DNA from: Flavobacterium caeni
GTDB lineage: Bacteria; Bacteroidota; Bacteroidia; Flavobacteriales; Flavobacteriaceae
Reading direction: 5' to 3'
NCBI RefSeq assembly: GCF_900101895.1
Contig: NZ_FMVF01000003.1
Span: 301,258 to 365,257, forward strand
Length of the DNA stretch: 64,000 nt
Each line of letters begins with the position of its first letter. The first letter of the stretch is position 1. Shown here piece after piece: positions 16,877-25,766 of this stretch. The translations under genes were made by a program, and so were the position numbers. The notes under the pieces were generated by a model that saw nothing but the letters and a program-made list of their open reading frames with translations, did no database searches and was not told where the DNA came from.

Positions 16877-17830
16877 CTATTTCTTAATGAGTCCCAAATC
16901 TACGAGTCGTTCGTGCAAAAACTCGCCCGCGGTGATGTCCTCGTATTGTTTAGGATGGTTGGCGTCGATGGTTTTTTCGAGCACGTCGAGCTTCATTTCG
17001 CTGATCGGGTGCATGAAAAACGGAATCGAATAACGCGACGTACCCCATAATTCACGCGGTGGGTTAACCACCTGGTGGATCGTCGATTTGAGTCGGTTGT
17101 TGGTATGGCGCGACAACATATCGCCCACGTTGATCACGAGTTCGTCTGGCTCGGCGATCGCATCGATCCATTGGCCATCGTGGTTTTGCACCTGAAGACC
17201 ACGGCCTTGTGCACCCATCAACAAAGTAATGAGGTTGATGTCACCGTGCGCCGCCGCACGTACGGCACCGTCTGCCGGTTCGTCGGTGATGGGCGGGTAG
17301 TGGATCGGCCGCAAGATGCTGTTGCCGTTCTTGATGTAGTCGTCAAAATAAAACTCGTCGAGTCCTAAATACAACGCCAGTGCACGTAAAACGTAAACAC
17401 CTGTCTTTTCAAGCATTTGGTAGGCTTGTTTGCCCACTTGGTTGAACTTCGGCAATTCGTCTACCGTCACATTGGCCGGGTATTCCGAAGCGTATTTCGA
17501 ATCGGCGTCCACGTATTGGCCAAAATGCCAGAACTCCTTCAAATCGCCCGCCGAACGGCCTTTGGCGTGTTCCTTTCCGAACGATACATAGCCGCGTTGG
17601 CCACCAATGCCCGGAATTTCATATTTCTTTTTGGCATCCAACGGAAGATTGAAAAAGTTGCGGACCTCACCATAGAGTTCGTCCACCAACTTGTCGTCCA
17701 AAAAATGCCCTTTTAATGCCACGAAGCCGATGTCTTCGTATGCCTTTCCGATTTCATTTACAAATTTTTGTTTACGTGCCGGGTCGTCCGACAGGAAATC
17801 ACGCAAGTCAACACTAGGAATGTTTTGCAT
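16877..17830 (-). CDS. 2-oxoglutarate/Fe(II) dioxygenase, isopenicillin-N-synthase-like
   Basis: The ATG at 17830 gives 317 residues (MQNIPSVDLRDFLS). An N-terminal DIOX_N segment is followed by a jelly-roll domain with the iron ligands HGD (in AAAHGDINLITLL), a distal His in STIHQVVNPP and the 2-oxoglutarate-binding Arg in SRYSIPFF. This is the full facial triad and co-substrate set, so an active oxygenase is expected. The substrate is not evident, and neighbours give no pathway. A TACATTTG box (17881-17888 on the - strand) lies 50 bases upstream. Confidence 0.9.
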   Translation of the reverse strand: MQNIPSVDLRDFLSDDPARKQKFVNEIGKAYEDIGFVALKGHFLDDKLVDELYGEVRNFFNLPLDAKKKYEIPGIGGQRGYVSFGKEHAKGRSAGDLKEFWHFGQYVDADSKYASEYPANVTVDELPKFNQVGKQAYQMLEKTGVYVLRALALYLGLDEFYFDDYIKNGNSILRPIHYPPITDEPADGAVRAAAHGDINLITLLMGAQGRGLQVQNHDGQWIDAIAEPDELVINVGDMLSRHTNNRLKSTIHQVVNPPRELWGTSRYSIPFFMHPISEMKLDVLEKTIDANHPKQYEDITAGEFLHERLVDLGLIKK

Positions 17831-17880
17831 ACTAAAAATTTTTTGTTGATAACTTCGACAGGCGCAAAGCCTTGTCACCA

Positions 17881-17888
17881 CAAATGTA
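17881..17888 (-). promoter_or_regulatory. -7 box for the 2OG oxygenase gene
   Basis: CAAATGTA on the + strand equals TACATTTG on the - strand, fitting TAnnTTTG. No -33 element at the usual spacing. Confidence 0.45.
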
Positions 17889-17971
17889 TAGAATATTTTG
17901 AAAAATGAATTTTAAAACTTATCAACAAATCAAAAAAATGCAAGGATAACGCGCCGCAAGTAAATTTTTTA

Positions 17972-17979
17972 TACTTTTG
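17972..17979 (+). promoter_or_regulatory. -7 box for the E1 dehydrogenase gene
   Basis: TACTTTTG fits TAnnTTTG and lies 24 bases before the ATG at 18004. A -33 TTG is not visible. Confidence 0.45.
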
Positions 17980-18003
17980 GGAAGTTTTTTAACACCCGCT
18001 CCG

Positions 18004-19980
18004 ATGAATTTCGAAAGAAAAAATCTCACCGACGACAAACTCCTGGAATTGTACAAAAGGCTGCTCAAGCCAAGACTCATAGAAGAGAAAATGCTCATCC
18101 TGATCCGTCAGGGCAAAGTGTCCAAATGGTTTTCGGGCATAGGGCAGGAGGCCATCTCGGTGGGCGTGACGGCGGTGCTTGAGAAAGACGAGTACATTTT
18201 GCCGATGCACCGCAACCTTGGTGTTTTTACGGGCCGCGACATTCCGCTTTACCGGTTGTTTTCGCAATGGCAAGGCAAGGCGAGCGGCTTTACCAAAGGA
18301 CGCGACCGTTCGTTTCACTTCGGGACGCAAGAATACAAGATCATCGGGATGATTTCGCACCTCGGGCCGCAATTGGGCGTAGCCGACGGCATCGCATTGG
18401 CCAACAAACTCAAAGACAACGGCAAAGTCACCGCGGTTTTTACAGGCGAAGGCGCCACGAGTGAGGGCGATTTCCACGAAGCGCTCAACATCGCGTCGGT
18501 GTGGGATTTGCCCGTGCTGTTCGTGATCGAGAACAACGGCTACGGATTGTCGACGCCTACCAACGAGCAGTACCGCTGCGAGAACCTGGCCGACAAAGGC
18601 ATCGGTTATGGCATGGAAGCGCACATCATCGACGGCAATAATATATTAGAGGTGTACACCGAACTGGCCGACATCATCGAGTCGATGCGCAAAAACCCGC
18701 GCCCTGTGTTGGTAGAATTCAAGACGTTCCGCATGCGCGGACACGAAGAGGCGAGCGGTACCAAGTATGTCCCGCAAGAACTCATGGATTTGTGGGCCGA
18801 GAAGGATCCGGTAGACAATTTCCGACGTTACCTGATCAAGCAAAACGTATTGACGCTGGCCGACGACGAGCAATGGCGCAACGAGATCAAGAAAGAAATC
18901 GACGACAACCTCGTAATCGCCAATGCCGAAGCCGAAATCGTCGCCAGTTATGACGAAGAACTCAACGACGTATACAAACCATACGATTTTGAAGATATAG
19001 CGCCTGCGGGCGACACCGAGAACATCCGTTTTGTCGATGCCGTTTCGCAAGGCCTTAAACAGTCGATGCAACGCCACGACAACCTGGTCATCATGGGGCA
19101 GGACATCGCCGAGTACGGTGGTGCGTTTAAAATCACCGATGGTTTTGTGGCCGAGTTCGGCAAGGCGCGTGTGATAAACACCCCGATTTGCGAATCGGCG
19201 GTGGTATCGGCAGGCATGGGCTTGTCGATCAACGGTTACAAGGCGATCGTAGAAATGCAATTCGCCGATTTTGTGTCGACAGGTTTCAATCCTATTGTTA
19301 ATTACCTGGCCAAAGTCCATTACAGATGGCAGGAAAATGCCGATGTGGTGGTGCGTATGCCTTGCGGCGGCGGCACCCAAGCCGGGCCGTTCCATTCGCA
19401 AACCAACGAGGCCTGGTTTACCAAGACGCCCGGTTTGAAAGTAGTGTATCCGGCTTTCCCGTACGACGCCAAAGGACTGCTCAATGCGTCGATCAACGAC
19501 CCGAACCCGGTGATGTTTTTTGAGCACAAATTGCTCTACCGCAGCATCTACCAGGACGTCCCGAAAGACTATTATACCTTGCCGCTCGGTAAGGCAGCGC
19601 TTCTCAAAGAAGGCAAAGACATTACCATCGTGGCTTTTGGCGCAGCCGTGCATTGGGCGCTCGAAACCCTTAAGCTCAACCCTGAAATTTCCGCCGATCT
19701 GATCGACCTCAAAACCTTACAGCCTTTCGACAAGGACACCGTGTATGCATCGGTCAAAAAGACCAACAAATGCATCATCTTGCAGGAAGATTCGATGTTT
19801 GGCGGTATCGCAAGCGACATCTCTGCCATGATCATGGAAGATTGCTTTGAACACCTCGACGGGCCGGTCAAACGTGTGGCCAGTCTCGACAGCCCGATCC
19901 CTTTCACAAAGGCGCTTGAAGACCAATACCTCGCCAAAAGCCGCTTTGAGACGGCGTTGAAACAGTTGATGGCGTATTGA
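18004..19980 (+). CDS. Fused alpha/beta E1 component of 2-oxoacid (branched-chain type) dehydrogenase
   Basis: The start is the ATG at 18004, giving 658 residues. Residues ~1-330 form the E1-alpha half with the thiamine diphosphate motif GEGATSEGDF ending in ENNGYGLS (about residues 148-185). Residues ~340-658 form the beta half (MGQDIAEYGGAFKITDGF, MPCGGGTQAGPFHSQ, SLDSPIPF). The single-chain alpha/beta E1 is common in Bacteroidota. The reaction is oxidative decarboxylation of a 2-oxoacid with transfer to the lipoyl domain of E2. The genes for E2 and E3 are not nearby. Branched-chain 2-oxoacids are the likely substrate class, but pyruvate cannot be excluded. Confidence 0.92.
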   Translation: MNFERKNLTDDKLLELYKRLLKPRLIEEKMLILIRQGKVSKWFSGIGQEAISVGVTAVLEKDEYILPMHRNLGVFTGRDIPLYRLFSQWQGKASGFTKGRDRSFHFGTQEYKIIGMISHLGPQLGVADGIALANKLKDNGKVTAVFTGEGATSEGDFHEALNIASVWDLPVLFVIENNGYGLSTPTNEQYRCENLADKGIGYGMEAHIIDGNNILEVYTELADIIESMRKNPRPVLVEFKTFRMRGHEEASGTKYVPQELMDLWAEKDPVDNFRRYLIKQNVLTLADDEQWRNEIKKEIDDNLVIANAEAEIVASYDEELNDVYKPYDFEDIAPAGDTENIRFVDAVSQGLKQSMQRHDNLVIMGQDIAEYGGAFKITDGFVAEFGKARVINTPICESAVVSAGMGLSINGYKAIVEMQFADFVSTGFNPIVNYLAKVHYRWQENADVVVRMPCGGGTQAGPFHSQTNEAWFTKTPGLKVVYPAFPYDAKGLLNASINDPNPVMFFEHKLLYRSIYQDVPKDYYTLPLGKAALLKEGKDITIVAFGAAVHWALETLKLNPEISADLIDLKTLQPFDKDTVYASVKKTNKCIILQEDSMFGGIASDISAMIMEDCFEHLDGPVKRVASLDSPIPFTKALEDQYLAKSRFETALKQLMAY

Positions 19981-20004
19981 TTTTTGTCACAAATTAGCTA
20001 TCAG

Positions 20005-20036
20005 TTGCACAGGGTAAATAAATACTGCTATATTTG
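20005..20036 (+). promoter_or_regulatory. Flavobacterial promoter (TTG-N21-TATATTTG)
   Basis: TTG at 20005-20007 and TATATTTG at 20029-20036 are 21 bases apart, within the 17-23 range known for Flavobacterium. The box lies 24 bases before the ATG of the T9SS type B protein. Confidence 0.7.
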
Positions 20037-20060
20037 TTAAGTTTTTCTTAAGTAACCAGT

Positions 20061-23000
20061 ATGAAACCCCATTTCGTAAGATACCAATCGGCTGCTTTGT
20101 TGTATGCCTTATTTTTTGCAGTTTCCGCTTTAGGCCAGGTTTGTAACGGCAGCGTAGGCGATCCGCTTGTGCACGTTGACTTTGGCTCAGGAACAGGCTT
20201 CGGGCCAGCGCTTCCGGCTGGAACAACCACTCTTTTGGGATACCAGCCCTTGACTTGCCCAACCGACGGCGGCTACAACATCATGAGCAGTACGCCCGCC
20301 TGCTGGGGTGGTGACTGGCATGCCGTGACAAGCGACCATACGGGCAACCCCAACGGTTATTTTATGATGGTCAACGCGGCCATCGCACCCAGCGAATTCT
20401 ATGTCCGGAACATCAACGGATTGTGTCCCGATACCACTTATGAAATTTCGTTTTCGATCCTGAACATCCACAAATTTGGTATCCTTCCGAACATTACGGT
20501 CATTGTCGAGACTTTGGCGGGTTCGCAGATTTCGAGTTACACGACCGGACCAATTCCGTTGTCGGCGACACCTACCTGGAACACTTATTCGATGGTGACC
20601 AACATTGGTACCAACACCGGCGTACGGTTCAGGTTGCGCAACAACGCACCGGGTGGCATCGGCAACGACTTGGCCTTGGACGACATTATCTTCAGACCCA
20701 TTGGACCGGCCATTGGACTAGACATTGTCGGATTCCCCGGCGGCGTGGCCAACATCACGACGACAGATATGGGCAACCTCGAAATAGGCGCTACGGTAGG
20801 GCCATGCTACACGAGCAACCTTTATCAATGGCAGGTGAGTACCGATAGCGGAACGACCTGGACCGACATTGCCGCGGCCACGAACAACGTCTATTTCCGT
20901 CCACCTACTGGAACGGGGACCTATTTGTACCGACTCGTGGTTTCGCCGGCGGCCAGCGGAGGGAACATCAACTGTAGCGTCAATTCGAATCCGGTGACCG
21001 TCAACGTGGCGGGACCACCGGCGTGTCCTGCGCCTTTGTTGAACACACTCCAGAGTTGCACAAATATTCCCGATATCAACATCACGTCGCCACTCGGGGC
21101 CAATTATACTTATAGCATCAACGGCGTCAATTACCAGACGAGCCCTTCGTTTACGGATGTCGCCAACGGGACGTACAATGTGACGTACCAAGATTCAAAC
21201 TCCGGCTGTACCTCATTGCCCAATCAAGTCGTCATTGCTGCGAGTACGACGCCTGTCGCGCCCGTAGTAACCACGCCGGTCTTTTATTGTCAGGGCAGCA
21301 CGGCAGCGCCGTTGGTCGCTACGGCGCTTGCAGGACATACGCTCAACTGGTATGGCACCAATGCGACGGGAGGGACGGCATCGCCTACGGCACCTACACC
21401 ATCTACGGCCGCGACGGGATCCACGACCTACTATGTCGCGCAAACCAACGGAACGTGCGAAAGCCCTCGCGCTGCGATAGTGGTAAACGTTTCGGCACCG
21501 GCTTCGCCACAAGGACAGACCAACCCGTTTTGTTTGTCGTCTACACCCACCTCGGTGACGTTCGACTGGAGCAACGTTACCGGGTATTTGGGCTATTATT
21601 ATTCGTATTCGATAGGCGGTGGCCCCGTACAGTATGGGTTTAAACACTCGCCGTCGAACATTACTTTCGGCGATAACGGTGCCGTCGATTCAGACCCGGC
21701 AGTCGATCCTCCGTTGGCTCCCGGAACCAATGTGACGTTTACCATTTTAAGCGTCTTGGGCGTACCGTGTGCGCCATCGCAAACAGTTACGTCGTGCCAT
21801 ACCGATTGTGCTACGATGACTACGACCACTTTCAGTATCGCACAAACCAGTTTTTGTAAGGATGCTGCAGCCCCTGCGTTACCGACAACATCCAGCAATG
21901 GTATCACAGGAACGTGGTCGCCGGCCGCGATCAGCACAGCTACCGTTGGCACGGTGAACTATGTTTTTACGCCCAACGCGGTATTGTTCCCGTGTGCGAC
22001 GCCATTTACACAAGCCATTACGATTAATGCAAACGTAACACCTACTTTTTCGATTCCGACAGCGCCAATTTGCCAAGGCGCTACCTTTTCTTTACCCACG
22101 TCTTCGACGAACACGCCACCGGTAACAGGAACATGGAGCCCAGCGCTCAATACTGCTGTGTTGAGCAACAATGTAACATACACCTTTACACCGACGCCCG
22201 GCCAATGTATCTCGACCACGAGCGGATCGGTTCAAGTTACGTTGAGTGTCATCGCCAATGTAACGCCTAATTTCCCGAGTACAATTAGCCTTTGTTCGGG
22301 TAACGCCGCGCCGCTGTTGGCCAATACATCGCCCAATGGAATTACGGGAACTTGGAGCCCGGCTACAATCAACAACACGGCCGTGGGTACTACACCTTAC
22401 ACGTTTACGCCGGGACCCAACCAATGTGCGCAACCCCAAACGATCAACGTGACGGTATTGCCGCGATTGCAACCGAACTTTGCGCCCATCGCCGATATCT
22501 GTCAAAACGGTACAGCGCCTTTGCTCGTCAATACATCGCCCACTGGCGTTGCGGGAACCTGGGCGCCATCGTCCATCAACACCACGGTAGCGGGAACCGT
22601 CAACTACGTATTTACGCCAAATGCTTCACAATGCGCCGATCCGCAAACCCTGCAAGTAACCATTACGCCGCGCGTGACACCAACGTTTGCGCCGATCGCG
22701 CCGGTTTGTCAAGGCAGTGCGGCACCGGTTTTGCCTACATCGTCGAACAATGTACCGCCCATTACGGGAACTTGGTCGCCTGCCGTGAGTACGGGTACCG
22801 TAGGCACACAAACCTATACGTTTACACCCACGCCGGGACAATGTGTTACGGCCGGGCCGTTTACGACGAACATCACTGTGGTGCAGCCGGTGATGACCAA
22901 TTTTGCATTGGTACCACCGTTTTGCGCAGGAACCACAGCGCCTACCTTGCCGACGACTTCGCCAAACGGGATCGACGGGACTTGGTCGCCTGCTACGGTA

Positions 23001-23975
23001 AGCAACACCGTAACCCAAACGTATACCTTTACGCCCAACGCCAACCAATGTGCCGTGGCGCAACCGCCGATTACGATTACGGTGATCCAACCGACCGTTC
23101 CCAATTTCCCTTCAATCGCGCCATTTTGCGTGGGAGAAACTGCGCCGGTGCTCAATCCGACTTCGCCGAATGGTGTGACCGGGACATGGAATCCGGCCAC
23201 CGTCGACAACACACAAAACGGCACCTATCTGTTTACGCCCGATGCAGGGCAATGTGCGACCACACAGCCGTTGAATGTGGTGGTGAACCAGCCAACCTTT
23301 CCTAACTTTACAGACCTGGCATTTTGTAACGGCGAAGTGGCGCCCGTGCTTTCTACAGTTTCGCCCAACGGCGTGACCGGAACATGGTTGCCCGCCATCA
23401 TCGACAACACCACCAGCGGCAGCTATGAATTTTACCCCGATGCAGGACAATGTGCGGTCATGACCACCATATCGGTTACGGTCAACCAAGCGACGTTGCA
23501 GTCACTAACTTATACAGTTTCGCCGGCGTTCGACGACAACCAAGTCATTACGGTGATCGCTTCGGGGCCTGGCGACTATTTGTACCAGCTCGATTATGGA
23601 CCATTGCAGGCAAGTCCGGTATTTCAAAATGTGATGGCGGGTTCGCATACGATCACGGTTGTCGATCCGAACGGTTGTAGCGCACCATTGACCGAGGACG
23701 AAGTGATTGTCGTAAATTATCCGAAGTACTTTACGCCCAACGGTGACGGATTCCACGATACCTGGAACATCACTGGCCTCGAAGACCAACAGGCAAAAAT
23801 TTCGATTTTTGACCGTTATGGCAAGTTGATCAAACAAATCAGTACGATGGGCGCCGGGTGGGACGGCACCTACAACGGCAATGCGATGCCGTCGACCGAC
23901 TATTGGTTCACGATCGAGTTTAAAGAACTTCAGGTCAAACGCGAATTCAAGGCGCACTTTGCGCTCAAGCGATAA
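20061..23975 (+). CDS. Giant secreted repeat protein with T9SS type B (gliding-motility-like) sorting domain
   Basis: A 1304-residue exported protein. The signal peptide is about residues 1-25 (ending ALGQ). A jelly-roll-like N-terminal region (~30-230) resembles carbohydrate-binding modules, followed by Ig-like segments (~230-560). Residues ~587-1143 comprise eight tandem repeats of about 66-72 residues, each built as F-x-x-x-x-x-x-C, APxLPTTSPNGITGTWSPA, YTFTPxxxQC, then a short beta stretch; each repeat brings two Cys, likely one disulfide. The C-terminus (YFTPNGDGFHDTWNI, IFDRYGKLIKQI, GWDGTYNG) is the type B domain that directs secretion through the PorV/SprF-dependent T9SS. It is probably a surface adhesin. 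Its codon use is like the surroundings. Confidence 0.9.
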   Translation: MKPHFVRYQSAALLYALFFAVSALGQVCNGSVGDPLVHVDFGSGTGFGPALPAGTTTLLGYQPLTCPTDGGYNIMSSTPACWGGDWHAVTSDHTGNPNGYFMMVNAAIAPSEFYVRNINGLCPDTTYEISFSILNIHKFGILPNITVIVETLAGSQISSYTTGPIPLSATPTWNTYSMVTNIGTNTGVRFRLRNNAPGGIGNDLALDDIIFRPIGPAIGLDIVGFPGGVANITTTDMGNLEIGATVGPCYTSNLYQWQVSTDSGTTWTDIAAATNNVYFRPPTGTGTYLYRLVVSPAASGGNINCSVNSNPVTVNVAGPPACPAPLLNTLQSCTNIPDINITSPLGANYTYSINGVNYQTSPSFTDVANGTYNVTYQDSNSGCTSLPNQVVIAASTTPVAPVVTTPVFYCQGSTAAPLVATALAGHTLNWYGTNATGGTASPTAPTPSTAATGSTTYYVAQTNGTCESPRAAIVVNVSAPASPQGQTNPFCLSSTPTSVTFDWSNVTGYLGYYYSYSIGGGPVQYGFKHSPSNITFGDNGAVDSDPAVDPPLAPGTNVTFTILSVLGVPCAPSQTVTSCHTDCATMTTTTFSIAQTSFCKDAAAPALPTTSSNGITGTWSPAAISTATVGTVNYVFTPNAVLFPCATPFTQAITINANVTPTFSIPTAPICQGATFSLPTSSTNTPPVTGTWSPALNTAVLSNNVTYTFTPTPGQCISTTSGSVQVTLSVIANVTPNFPSTISLCSGNAAPLLANTSPNGITGTWSPATINNTAVGTTPYTFTPGPNQCAQPQTINVTVLPRLQPNFAPIADICQNGTAPLLVNTSPTGVAGTWAPSSINTTVAGTVNYVFTPNASQCADPQTLQVTITPRVTPTFAPIAPVCQGSAAPVLPTSSNNVPPITGTWSPAVSTGTVGTQTYTFTPTPGQCVTAGPFTTNITVVQPVMTNFALVPPFCAGTTAPTLPTTSPNGIDGTWSPATVSNTVTQTYTFTPNANQCAVAQPPITITVIQPTVPNFPSIAPFCVGETAPVLNPTSPNGVTGTWNPATVDNTQNGTYLFTPDAGQCATTQPLNVVVNQPTFPNFTDLAFCNGEVAPVLSTVSPNGVTGTWLPAIIDNTTSGSYEFYPDAGQCAVMTTISVTVNQATLQSLTYTVSPAFDDNQVITVIASGPGDYLYQLDYGPLQASPVFQNVMAGSHTITVVDPNGCSAPLTEDEVIVVNYPKYFTPNGDGFHDTWNITGLEDQQAKISIFDRYGKLIKQISTMGAGWDGTYNGNAMPSTDYWFTIEFKELQVKREFKAHFALKR

Positions 23976-24008
23976 AAAAAAGCCTTCCGTAGTTGGAAGG
24001 CTTTTCTT
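23976..24008 (+). terminator. Intrinsic terminator after the T9SS repeat protein
   Basis: AAAAGCCTTCC, loop GTAGTT, GGAAGGCTTTT with T-rich tail; it overlaps the stop region of the repeat-protein gene. It can also serve the convergent small gene. Confidence 0.85.
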
Positions 24009-24024
24009 TTAGGCCGTTCGGGCA

Positions 24025-24183
24025 TTACATCCCGTTCAAGGCATAATACATTTCGTTCGGATCGTAATCGAGATCGTAGTCCTCTGTTTCCTCACTTTCC
24101 AGTTCTGAATTGTTGATCCTGATGATGTTGTTCAAGTCGTTGTCTCCATCAAAAAAATCTTCGTTTGCGTCGAGTTGTTTCAT
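24025..24183 (-). CDS. Very small acidic protein, 52 aa
   Basis: An ATG at 24183 opens a 52-codon frame (MKQLDANEDFFDGDN to YYALNGM) strongly enriched in Asp, Glu and Asn. Its codons are typical of the neighbourhood. No domain is recognised and no signal sequence is present. It is followed by the terminator shared with the T9SS gene. Reality as a gene is supported by composition and clean borders only; comparison with related genomes would decide. Confidence 0.5.
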   Translation of the reverse strand: MKQLDANEDFFDGDNDLNNIIRINNSELESEETEDYDLDYDPNEMYYALNGM

Positions 24184-24280
24184 AGCGAAATCGTTTTAGT
24201 GGTTGCTTGTTTCCAAATTTCAACAAACAATCCGGCAAAGGTTTATATTTAAAACCGCTAATGTTATACGATTTACATTT

Positions 24281-24478
24281 TTAAATGGCAATGTTGCCGT
24301 CGAATTTACCCTCGTTGTTGTTTTGTGGAGGCGTTTTTATGTGACGGTCGTCCAATGCCGTATCGTCGTTTTTGTGGAAATCATCGGAATTGTCAAAATC
24401 CTCCTCGAATTTCTTGTCGTAGGTCGCGTCCTGGTTCAATCCGGGATCGTCGATTTTTCTTTTGTCGTGCGGTTCCAT
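24281..24478 (-). CDS. Small hydrophilic acidic protein, 65 aa
   Basis: A 65-residue frame from the ATG at 24478, extremely rich in Asp, Asn and Lys (MEPHDKRKIDDPGLNQDA, DDFHKNDDTALDDRH). It looks intrinsically disordered, has no membrane segment or signal, and I do not recognise a family. It lies 10 bases downstream of the tiny membrane-protein gene on the same strand, so the two may form a small operon. Confidence 0.5.
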   Translation of the reverse strand: MEPHDKRKIDDPGLNQDATYDKKFEEDFDNSDDFHKNDDTALDDRHIKTPPQNNNEGKFDGNIAI

Positions 24479-24488
24479 GGTTTCAGCA

Positions 24489-24605
24489 TTAAAACAGTCC
24501 CAATAAATAGTAAATGATGATGAACACTACAATCGTCCCAAGGCATCCGCCGCCTAGTTTTTTGGCTCCATAGCCTGCGATCAGCGCTTTAAAAAATGAG
24601 TTCAT
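24489..24605 (-). CDS. Tiny single-pass membrane protein, 38 aa
   Basis: A 38-codon frame from the ATG at 24605: MNSFFKALIAGYGAKKL, a Gly-Gly-Gly-Cys turn, then the membrane helix TIVVFIIIYYLLGLF reaching the stop. A short basic amphipathic start plus one hydrophobic helix is typical of small bacterial membrane proteins, and I have seen this general type in Flavobacteria. Function unknown. It is immediately upstream of the 65-aa acidic gene. Confidence 0.55.
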   Translation of the reverse strand: MNSFFKALIAGYGAKKLGGGCLGTIVVFIIIYYLLGLF

Positions 24606-24764
24606 GATGAGAGAAGTTAGATTTTACAACTCTAAAATTAGTGAACACCAACATCCTTCGGTTATGAAGTTCGGCAGAAATGTTACACAATTTGAAATCA
24701 AATGGTAGTAGAGTTGGCCCCAAAAGTCGTGAGCAAAGAGTGGCTTGGATCTCTAAACGATCCA

Positions 24765-24793
24765 ACAAAAAAGCCCCGTCAGTTTGACAGGGC
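24765..24793 (-). terminator. Intrinsic terminator ending the aromatic catabolic operon
   Basis: On the - strand GCCCTGTCA-AAC-TGACGGGGC with one mismatch, followed by TTTTTT. It lies 28 bases past the stop of the maleate isomerase gene. The rest of the 216-bp gap (24606-24821) shows no gene. Confidence 0.85.
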
Positions 24794-24821
24794 GATACGT
24801 TAACTATTAGTCTATTAAAAT

Positions 24822-25571
24822 TTAGTAATTGCCATTCAGCAAAGTCCCGCCAATGGCCGACCTGGCTTCAATACCCAACTTTTTCATCATCTCATACGTC
24901 GTACAAACCGCCGCCGAAGTCACCGGTTTGCCGATTTGTTTCTCCATCAAGTCGATTGCTTCCAAACTAGGCATCTGTACGCACGCCGATGCCACAACCA
25001 CATCGGCACCCTCGATGTTCAAACGCTTGACGATCTCGAGCAAATTCATCGGATCCTGCGCCGCCACTTCCAGGTTGTCTGGAATTTCGAGCGCGATCGA
25101 ATCGATCACTTCAAACCCTTGGTGCTCGATGTAATCGACGACCATGTCTGTCAGCGGTCGCATGTACGGCGTAATGATCGACACTTTTTTGGCGCCCAAA
25201 ACTTTCAATCCGTTGATCAAGGCGCCTGCACTTGTCACAATCGGCGTAGGGAAGCCGTTGGCCACCGTTTCCTGGTGCAAATTCACCTCAGAAACGCAAT
25301 GGTAGCCGCGCCCCATGCTCATGATTGCCACCAAACATGCATAACCCATGACGTCGACGTGCGCGTCCGAGAGTTCAATCGCGCATTTTAAGCTCATCGC
25401 ATCCATCGCCTCGAGCTCTTCCTTGGTCACTTTTTTCATGCGCATGCGGCTCGAATGGAACGTAAACCGTTCGGGCAAAATGGTTTCGCGCGACTTGAAA
25501 ATCGCGGGGATTTCGGTTTCCATCGTGACGTTGGACGAGGGTACAATTTGGCCAATTCTGTATTTGTTCAT
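24822..25571 (-). CDS. Maleate cis-trans isomerase (Asp/Glu racemase superfamily)
   Basis: A 249-residue enzyme with the N-terminal PSSNVTMETEIPAI motif of maleate isomerases and two catalytic cysteines: C79 in GYACLVAIM and C197 in SACVQMPSL, matching the Cys pair known in this family. The reaction is maleate to fumarate; arylmalonate decarboxylase-like activity is the nearest alternative but lacks this Cys pair. It is the last gene of the long - strand operon. In the proposed anthranilate route it converts the maleate formed from maleamate to fumarate for the TCA cycle. Its ATG is preceded by an AT-rich leader shared with two other genes in the window. Confidence 0.88.
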   Translation of the reverse strand: MNKYRIGQIVPSSNVTMETEIPAIFKSRETILPERFTFHSSRMRMKKVTKEELEAMDAMSLKCAIELSDAHVDVMGYACLVAIMSMGRGYHCVSEVNLHQETVANGFPTPIVTSAGALINGLKVLGAKKVSIITPYMRPLTDMVVDYIEHQGFEVIDSIALEIPDNLEVAAQDPMNLLEIVKRLNIEGADVVVASACVQMPSLEAIDLMEKQIGKPVTSAAVCTTYEMMKKLGIEARSAIGGTLLNGNY

Positions 25572-25600
25572 TATTTATTTTCTATTGTTATTATTTATTG
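25572..25600 (-). promoter_or_regulatory. Shared AT-rich leader (AATAAATAATAACAATA type), copy before maleate isomerase
   Basis: On the - strand the leader reads CAATAAATAATAACAATAG followed by AAAATAAATA and the ATG. Near-identical leaders precede bestrophin (27620-27660) and bshA (63446-63473). It has no Shine-Dalgarno sequence, and an A/U-rich leader may favour initiation in Bacteroidota. Confidence 0.45.
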
Positions 25601-25756
25601 GGGCGTGCCACCGGCATGGGACTTATTGTTAATTGGGATCGTTCCGTCAATGCCGCTGTCGCGCTGTTCGTTGCAATCTTTTTGCTGGTTTTGCATTTTA
25701 CAAAAGAGAAATTTTCATGGCAAAAAGGATTTCCACTGCCATCGCTCACGCAGGCG
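25601..25756 (-). repeat. Dispersed structured intercistronic repeat, copy B
   Basis: About 155 bp from GGGCGTGCC to CTCACGCAGG. The conserved stem is AATCTTTTTGC (25675-25685) with GCAAAAAGGATT (25720-25731) and an enlarged 34-nt loop. It lies between the LCIB-like gene and the maleate isomerase gene. Confidence 0.75.
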
Positions 25757-25766
25757 TCAATCAACA

